Source: an uncultured Butyricicoccus sp. (GTDB lineage Bacteria; Bacillota; Clostridia; Oscillospirales; Butyricicoccaceae). From it: a stretch of DNA of 25,790 nt. Position numbers and translations under genes: made by a program. Below the pieces are notes generated by a model, which was not told the origin of the DNA, made no database searches, and saw nothing but the letters and a program-made list of their open reading frames with translations. The stretch's first letter is position 1. The number at the start of each line of letters is the position of its first letter. Below are positions 21,527-25,790 of this stretch, one piece after another. The DNA is taken from assembly GCA_900547195.1 (NCBI GenBank), contig URFQ01000033.1:1-25790 (forward strand). The letters are read 5' to 3'.

Positions 21527-22568
21527 GTTCTCCCCCTCCTTCGATGACCGCGCGGAACGCACGGAACGCGGACGGCAGCGCATATTCCCCGTGCAGTTCG
21601 GCGGGCGTTGCCCATACAAACCCGTCTTTCGGCGCGTCCAGCTCCACGTAATAGCCAGTCATGTGCCATTCGATATGCGAAAAAATATGTTTCGCGGGAC
21701 GCAGGGACAGCACTTCACGTACCTCGAAACCGTCCTGCGCAAGCCTTGCGCGCACGTCTTCCGGCGCAAGCGCCCCTTCATAGGCGGGCAGCTCCCACAG
21801 CCCGGCAAGCAGCCCTTCGTCGGGGCGGCGGCACAGCCCAACCCGCTCGCCCTGTCGCAGCACCAGCACGGTACGCCGCTCCACGCGCCGCTTTTTCTTT
21901 GGCGTGCGCACAGGCAACACCAGCGCAGTGCCCTCCCGGCGGCCTTTGCACCAGGGTGCCACCGGGCAATCCGCGCATTTTGGCGCGCCGTTTGGCGGGC
22001 AGACGGTCGCGCCCAGCTCCATGAGCGCCTGATTAAAGTCCCCGCTGCGGCTCGCGGGCAGGATCGCCTGCACGGCGGCGGTGATATCCTTTTTCACTTT
22101 CGCATCGTCGATGGGGCGATGATCGTCGGTCAGGCGCGCAATGACGCGCAGCACATTGCCGTCCACAGCCGGGACAGGAAGCCCGAACGCGATCGAACCG
22201 ACCGCGCCCGCGGTATAGTCGCCAACGCCGGGCAGGCCGCGCAGCGCCGCATACGCGGCCGGAAACGCACCGCCATACTGCTCGCAGACTACGCGCGCGG
22301 CCTTGTGCAGATTGCGCGCGCGGCTGTAGTACCCCAGCCCTTCCCACAGCTTCATGAGGCGCTGCTCCTCCAGAGCCGCGAGATGGCGGACGGTCGGACA
22401 GGCGGCGAGAAAACGTTCATAATACGGGATCACCGCTTCCACGCGCGTCTGCTGGAGCATGATTTCGCTCAGCCATACATGGTAAGCGTCCCGGTCGCGC
22501 CGCCATGGCAAGTCCCGCTTGTTTTCCGCAAACCAACCGAGCAGCGGCATACAGATTGCGTCCGTCAT
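21516..22568 (-). CDS. mutY: A/G-specific adenine glycosylase MutY
   Basis: A 350-residue base-excision repair enzyme that removes adenine opposite 8-oxoguanine. Catalytic Glu35 is in SEIMLQQTR, the helix-hairpin-helix is LPGVGDYTA (112-120), and catalytic Asp136 is in VPAVDGN. The 4Fe-4S ligands are C190, C198, C201 and C207; the first gap is 7 residues where E. coli has 6. The C-terminal part is the NUDIX-like 8-oxoG-reading domain (RPDEGLLAGLWELPAYEG). ATG 22568 overlaps the thioesterase stop as ATGA. A longer in-frame start at 23012 runs antisense-free over the thioesterase and is rejected. Confidence 0.96.
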   Translation of the reverse strand: MTDAICMPLLGWFAENKRDLPWRRDRDAYHVWLSEIMLQQTRVEAVIPYYERFLAACPTVRHLAALEEQRLMKLWEGLGYYSRARNLHKAARVVCEQYGGAFPAAYAALRGLPGVGDYTAGAVGSIAFGLPVPAVDGNVLRVIARLTDDHRPIDDAKVKKDITAAVQAILPASRSGDFNQALMELGATVCPPNGAPKCADCPVAPWCKGRREGTALVLPVRTPKKKRRVERRTVLVLRQGERVGLCRRPDEGLLAGLWELPAYEGALAPEDVRARLAQDGFEVREVLSLRPAKHIFSHIEWHMTGYYVELDAPKDGFVWATPAELHGEYALPSAFRAFRAVIEGGGEHGI

Positions 22569-22978
22569 TGCACTTCGATGGTTTCGCCGGTGTAGTACAT
22601 AGTGAACTGCCCGTTTGCGATCAGGCGGTCGCCCTGATAGACGTCCACGCTGTATACGGCGGTCGTGCGCCCGCTCTTTAGTTCGCAGGTGCGCGCAAGC
22701 AGATCCTCGCCCGCGTGCCCTGGCCGCAGGTAGCTCATCGCGCTTGACAGCGTCACGCCCGCGCGGCCGCGCGAAGCGGCCGCCGTGCCTGCGGCAACGT
22801 CGCATAGCGTATAAATTGCGCCGCCGTGCACATTGCCGAGCGGATTCAGGATGTCCGGGCTTGCGGGCATGAGCACTTCGGCATACCCGTCTGCCAGCGA
22901 CAGGATCTTGAGGCCGTGCATTTGATGATACCGGCCATGCTCGTGGCGGTCTTTGAGATGCTGTAAAATATCTGCCAT
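22565..22978 (-). CDS. PaaI-family hotdog thioesterase
   Basis: A 137-residue hotdog-fold protein. NPLGNVHGGAIYTLCDVAAGTAA is the PaaI active-site signature (HGG followed by the helix with an acidic residue). It probably hydrolyses acyl- or aryl-CoA; the substrate is unknown. ATG 22978 follows AAAAGGAG. It is the first gene of the operon with mutY and the DNA glycosylase, overlapping mutY by 4 bases; there is no clear functional link to repair. Confidence 0.9.
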   Translation of the reverse strand: MADILQHLKDRHEHGRYHQMHGLKILSLADGYAEVLMPASPDILNPLGNVHGGAIYTLCDVAAGTAAASRGRAGVTLSSAMSYLRPGHAGEDLLARTCELKSGRTTAVYSVDVYQGDRLIANGQFTMYYTGETIEVQ

Positions 22979-23041
22979 GATAGGATTCTCCTTTTATGCT
23001 TTCGAGCCCCACAGGGTGTTTTTCCGTGCGGAATCGCTTTT

Positions 23042-23069
23042 ATTCTATCATACCCCGCCCCGTTTGCAA
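23042..23069 (-). promoter_or_regulatory. Candidate promoter of the thioesterase-mutY-glycosylase operon
   Basis: Minus-strand TTGCAA (23064-23069) and TAGAAT (23042-23047) are 16 bases apart, about 65 bases upstream of the first gene. Confidence 0.5.
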
Positions 23070-23095
23070 AGCGTTGAATCCCTACGAAATTTTTT

Positions 23096-23124
23096 GCACA
23101 AAAAGCGTCTGGGATGCATAGAAT
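23096..23124 (+). promoter_or_regulatory. Possible sigma-E type promoter of the LysM-GH18 gene
   Basis: CATAGAAT (23117-23124) differs at one place from the mother-cell sigma-E -10 CATACA-T. GCACAAA lies 14 bases upstream and weakly resembles the -35. YaaH-type genes are sigma-E controlled in Bacillus. Inference only. Confidence 0.3.
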
Positions 23125-23147
23125 GCACCGAGAAAGGTGGGAACCCT

Positions 23148-24002
23148 ATGACAATCCATGTAGTAAAACCAGGCGATACCGTCTATAACATCGCCCGGCA
23201 ATATGATGTGCCCATGCAGCGCATCGTCACGGACAACGAATTGCATGAACCCGCGCGCCTGACTCCCGGCCAGACGCTTGTAATCCAGTTTCCCAAACGG
23301 GTATATACCGTACAGCAGGGGGATACGCTCGGCACAATTGCCACAAAACTCGGCACTACCGTATACCAAATCTGGCAGAACAACCCTCAACTTGGCGGCA
23401 ACGACAGCATTTTCCCAGGGCAGCAGCTGGTCATCGACTATGACGGCACAAAAAAAGGCGCGTTTGCCGTCAACGGCTACGCTTATCCAAACATTGATCT
23501 GTCGGTACTGCGCAAAACCCTTCCCTATTTAACTTATCTGTCGGTCTTTTCCTTTGGCGCGCAGCCGGATGGCAGCATCACGTACATCGATGACAAGAAC
23601 CTGCCCGAAGCCGCACGGGAGTTTGGTGCAATCCCGCTCATGGTGCTGACGACGCTCGCCGAAGACGGCACCTTTTCAGGGGAGCGCGCCAGCCAGATCC
23701 TGAACGATCCGGCCGCGCAGCAGCGTCTGACGCAGAACCTGATCGACTATATGACAAAGCGCGGCTACGGCGGCGTGGATGTGGATTTCGAATATATCCC
23801 ATCTGCGGATCGTGAGCGCTATGCGGATTTTGTCGCCATGCTGCGATGTGAACTGGGGAAGCACGGCTTTATCGTCATGGCCGCGCTGGCGCCAAAGACC
23901 TCTGCTGAGCAGCGCGGTCTGCTGTATGAAGCGCATGATTATGCAAGGCTTGGGCAGGCGGCTGATGATGTTCTGATTATGACCTACGAATGGGATATTT
24001 AA
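23148..24002 (+). pseudogene. Truncated LysM-LysM-GH18 spore hydrolase (YaaH/SleL type)
   Basis: A 284-residue protein with two LysM peptidoglycan-binding repeats (about 2-46 and 51-98; VVKPGDTVYNIARQYDVP and YTVQQGDTLGTIATKLGT) and the front of a GH18 chitinase-like barrel. The catalytic DxDxE is present as D211-V-D213-F-E215. The usual family protein is about 420-430 residues. Here it stops at DDVLIMTYEWDI, in the middle of the conserved MTYEWG strand, so the last third of the barrel is missing. In sporulators these enzymes act in the spore cortex or coat. ATG 23148 follows AAAGGTGGG. The 3' end probably was lost by insertion or deletion near 23995; whether the stub is active is unknown. 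Confidence 0.85.
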
Positions 24003-24023
24003 TCTTATATATTTTTCTTAAGA

Positions 24024-24066
24024 AGCCCCCGCTTCGTGACCAGACGAGGCGGGGGGGGGTTCTTTT
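24024..24066. terminator. Terminator between the truncated GH18 gene and the XRE gene
   Basis: GCCCCCGCTTCGT pairs with ACGAGGCGGGGG (one G-U pair) around GACCAG, followed by TTCTTTT. On the minus strand the upstream A-rich tract offers weaker termination for the XRE gene. Confidence 0.8.
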
Positions 24067-24502
24067 ATTCCAACACATCCAACACAACATCATAAAGCTG
24101 CGCAGGGCTGACCTGCAATTGTGTGCAGCGCGCAGCGAGCGCTTCGGCGAATATGCGGTCGCAGGATACATCATTTAACAGCAAGCTTTCGCCGCCCTCA
24201 GACGAAACCCGGATACCATATGTCACGTAATTGCCGGTCTCAGGGGAATACAGATGCTGTTCAACCGGACCATAAAAATACATTCCTGTTTTTCCAAGCG
24301 TTGCCCGGAAATCGGTAGCTTCAATTCCAAGCAGAATCATGAGCTGAAGCAAAACCTCTGCGCTGGGCATATGCCCGCCCTTTTCGAGGTACTGATACCA
24401 TCGCAGGGAAATTCCAACCGCGTTGGCGACTTGGATCAATGAATAGCCGGCTTTGGTGCGCGCGTAATATAGTTCGCGTGCGAGCGTGTTTGTGAACGAC
24501 AT
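24065..24502 (-). CDS. XRE-family regulator with C-terminal DUF6514-like domain
   Basis: A 145-residue protein. Residues about 5-65 are a Cro/cI-type helix-turn-helix (ELYYARTKAGYSLIQVANAV and the recognition segment SLRWYQYLEKGGHMPSAEVL). The second half (YGIRVSSEGGESLLLNDVS...LYDVVLDVL) resembles the small domain of DUF6514 proteins, which I recall from other Clostridia. ATG 24502 follows AAAGGAGG. It lies next to phage-like genes, but such regulators also occur in ordinary chromosome. It probably represses its own promoter (see the palindrome at 24548). Confidence 0.85.
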   Translation of the reverse strand: MSFTNTLARELYYARTKAGYSLIQVANAVGISLRWYQYLEKGGHMPSAEVLLQLMILLGIEATDFRATLGKTGMYFYGPVEQHLYSPETGNYVTYGIRVSSEGGESLLLNDVSCDRIFAEALAARCTQLQVSPAQLYDVVLDVLE

Positions 24503-24533
24503 AGGTCTGATTCCTCCTTTTCTCTAAAGGAAT

Positions 24534-24564
24534 ATTATACCTATGCATTCGTATCGCCTACGAA
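24534..24564 (-). promoter_or_regulatory. Promoter and candidate operator of the XRE gene
   Basis: A minus-strand TATAAT lies at 24534-24539; no good -35 is visible. Instead TTCGTA-tcgcc-TACGAA (24548-24564), a perfect 17-base inverted repeat, covers the -35 region. This fits autoregulation by a dimeric XRE protein. Confidence 0.55.
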
Positions 24565-24639
24565 GCACGGATTCATTTTGGAAGTATTTACATAGAGCCT
24601 TATGGGTGCAGAAGGAAATTGGGTAATTCTGCACAAGTT

Positions 24640-24677
24640 TGTCGAATATGGTAAATATGCGTGTTGGAGTTGTCGAA
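24640..24677 (+). promoter_or_regulatory. Two Spo0A-box-like sites
   Basis: TGTCGAA occurs at 24640-24646 and 24671-24677 in the same direction, 31 bases apart, both preceded by T and followed by TA. This heptamer is the core of the Spo0A box. No gene starts close downstream; the nearest promoter is 100 bases on. The rest of 24565-24770 is AT-rich, with a weak hairpin ACAAC/GTTGT near 24703-24731 and no gene. Confidence 0.45.
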
Positions 24678-24773
24678 TAATGTGAGTTCTTTCTTGTCAG
24701 ACAACCCCTCATCAGCCTGAAGGCGTTGTTTTGATTCTCTCAAAAATACTTTATATAAAATTAGCTTTTTATG

Positions 24774-24802
24774 TTGACTTTATATATAGTATATGATATA
24801 AT
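24774..24802 (+). promoter_or_regulatory. Promoter of the ribbon-helix-helix-like gene
   Basis: TTGACT (24774-24779) and TATAAT (24797-24802) are 17 bases apart, in a very AT-rich stretch that contrasts with the neighbouring DNA. Confidence 0.85.
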
Positions 24803-24856
24803 GTAATTACAGTAAAGAACAGAGAAAAGATTAACATCGAGAGAGAAGGAAAAGTC

Positions 24857-25291
24857 ATGAAAAAAATCATTCGTGGCAAGCTGTACGACACCTCGACTGC
24901 AAAGGAGATCGCGGAATTCCGCGATCTCTGCGGCGGCGATAAAGCTGTGACCGAGCAGCTGTACCGCAAACGAAGCGGGGAGTATTTTCTTAACGGAAGT
25001 GGCGGCGCGGCTTCCAAATACGCCGCTCTAGGCGCAAACGGATGGGCGGGCGGCTCAGCCATCGTGCCGCTAAGTTACGAGCAGGCGCGCAGATGGGCTG
25101 AGGAACACCTCAGCGCAGACGAGTATGCCGCGCTTTTCGGAGAACCGTCTCAGGGGGACGGAACTAAACAGGCCGTCTCCTATTCGCTCAGCACGGCGGC
25201 CGCCCAGCGCGCGAAGCGCGAGGCCACGAAGCTTGGAATCAGCGCATCTGAGTTCGTCGAGCGCCTGATCATGCAGGCGGCGGACGAATAA
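24857..25291 (+). CDS. Small protein with C-terminal ribbon-helix-helix-like segment, unknown function
   Basis: A 144-residue soluble protein. The N-terminal 95 residues (KKIIRGKLYDTSTAKEIAEF, LYRKRSGEYFLNGSGGAASKY, SAIVPLSYEQARRWAEEHL) resemble hypothetical proteins I recall from clostridial phages and integrative elements; I cannot name the domain. The last 35 residues (YSLSTAAAQRAKREATKLG then ISASEFVERLIMQ) have the strand-helix-helix pattern of CopG/Arc-type DNA-binding proteins. ATG 24857 follows AGAAGGAAAAG. It has its own strong promoter and is followed by a terminator, so it is monocistronic. It may be a regulator carried by a mobile element. Confidence 0.75.
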   Translation: MKKIIRGKLYDTSTAKEIAEFRDLCGGDKAVTEQLYRKRSGEYFLNGSGGAASKYAALGANGWAGGSAIVPLSYEQARRWAEEHLSADEYAALFGEPSQGDGTKQAVSYSLSTAAAQRAKREATKLGISASEFVERLIMQAADE

Positions 25292-25306
25292 CCCATAAAA
25301 TCAAAC

Positions 25307-25340
25307 ATCCCCCAACCAGCCACGCAGCCAGTTGGGGGAT
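25307..25340. terminator. Bidirectional terminator between convergent genes
   Basis: ATCCCCCAAC (25307-25316) and GTTGGGGGAT (25331-25340) form a perfect 10-base stem, followed by TCTCTTT on the plus strand. It serves the small gene on the left and the amidase gene on the right. Confidence 0.85.
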
Positions 25341-25355
25341 TCTCTTTGCCTGTCT

Positions 25356-25790
25356 TTACTTATACAGCCCGGCGCGGTCATTGATGACCAGCCCGCGCAG
25401 CATGTTATGCTCCAGATCCAAGTGCTGGTTCTCGTCGCCCTTGAGCAGTCCGAGCCGCACCAGCTTGCTCACCGTGGGCTTCGCCCACTCCGGGCAGTCT
25501 TCGTAGGTTTTATAAATCGTCATTTCGTCCTCCCCTTTCAGTGCTTTTTCCACCTCACCCACGAACCAGTCCCATCGACCGGTGTCCCGCAGGATGCGCG
25601 GACAGTTTTTGCCGCTCCAGTCATGGTGCTGCCGGAGCTTGTCCACTCCCCAGTCACGGTCCTGGAGCAGGCCGGCTGTAACGTTGACTGCATTCCGCAG
25701 CGTCTGCTCACGGTCACCGCTCTCGCAAATCTCCAAGCTTAAGCTGGTGTCATTGCCCTGCTTGCCCCCGGCATGGAGTGCACGCTCATC
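25356..25790 (-). CDS. Phage-type N-acetylmuramoyl-L-alanine amidase (endolysin), 5' end outside window
   Basis: The C-terminal 144 residues of an Amidase_2-type enzyme open to the right edge. The frame reads LHAGGKQGNDTSLSLEICESGD at the edge, then HHDWSGKNCPRIL; the histidine and cysteine of HxDWSGKxCP are zinc ligands of the family. The family's first zinc histidine would lie outside. A C-terminal domain of about 55 residues (IYKTYEDCPEWAKPTVSKLV, then LVINDRAGLYK) is of a kind found on endolysins of clostridial phages. The protein would cut the peptide from the glycan strand during lysis. It has no start codon within the window; an internal TTG at 25736 is not a real start. Confidence 0.9.
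   Translation of the reverse strand, partial: DERALHAGGKQGNDTSLSLEICESGDREQTLRNAVNVTAGLLQDRDWGVDKLRQHHDWSGKNCPRILRDTGRWDWFVGEVEKALKGEDEMTIYKTYEDCPEWAKPTVSKLVRLGLLKGDENQHLDLEHNMLRGLVINDRAGLYK

Noticed and set aside
21516..23012. Long 498-codon version of MutY
   Set aside because: The extra 148 codons run in another frame over the thioesterase gene, while the ATG at 22568 overlaps its stop as ATGA and starts at the usual MutY N-terminus.
1..25790. CRISPR arrays, tRNA or rRNA genes
   Set aside because: No regularly spaced repeats, cloverleaf-like segments or rRNA signatures were noticed on either strand.

Overview
The window looks like chromosome of a GC-rich, anaerobic, endospore-forming Firmicute, most like the Oscillospirales/Clostridia of animal guts. 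The evidence is a pyruvate formate-lyase pair with its activase, an [FeFe] hydrogenase with a GltD-like flavoprotein partner, a YaaH/SleL-type LysM-GH18 spore protein and two Spo0A-box-like sites. Shine-Dalgarno sites are strong and many gene ends overlap (ATGA). Genus assignment is inference only. No rRNA, tRNA or CRISPR array was seen.

Layout. (1) Positions 1-6145, minus strand: a nine-gene membrane operon in the order MnhE, MnhF, MnhG, MbhD-like, MbhE-MnhB fusion, MnhC, MnhD and two further MnhD/NuoL-type ion-pumping subunits, the last cut by the left edge. This is the membrane arm of an Mrp-Mbh type complex; a catalytic module may lie just outside. (2) 6450-9603, plus strand: a consensus promoter, a ZTP (pfl-type) riboswitch and two terminators lead into pflA-pflB. 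(3) 9721-12254, minus strand: TetR regulator, MoeA-like protein and MOSC-MogA fusion, a coupled molybdenum-cofactor operon. (4) 12551-16331, plus strand: flavoprotein plus hydA, a two-gene hydrogenase operon. (5) 16662-18146: a UPF0371/DUF1846 protein. (6) 18160-18308: a nested inverted-repeat element resembling a MITE. (7) 18320-19816, minus strand: an NhaC-type antiporter. (8) 20256-20982, minus strand: mntP behind a Mn2+ (yybP-ykoY) riboswitch. (9) 21011-22978, minus strand: PaaI-type thioesterase, MutY and a deoxyinosine/uracil-type DNA glycosylase, a base-excision repair operon. (10) 23148-24002, plus strand: a LysM-GH18 gene cut off inside its catalytic domain. (11) 24065-25790: an XRE regulator, a small ribbon-helix-helix-like protein and the end of a phage-type N-acetylmuramoyl-L-alanine amidase, read as the edge of a prophage or other mobile element.

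How the parts fit. PFL, the hydrogenase and the Mrp/Mbh-type complex form a fermentative core: formate and acetyl-CoA production, disposal of reductant as H2, and coupling to an H+/Na+ gradient that NhaC also uses. The ZTP riboswitch ties formate production to one-carbon (10-formyl-THF) status. MntP export is tied to Mn2+ by its own riboswitch. The best leads are the two RNA switches with visible terminator competition, the MITE-like element, the truncated spore hydrolase beside phage-like genes, and several palindromic operator candidates in regulator promoters.
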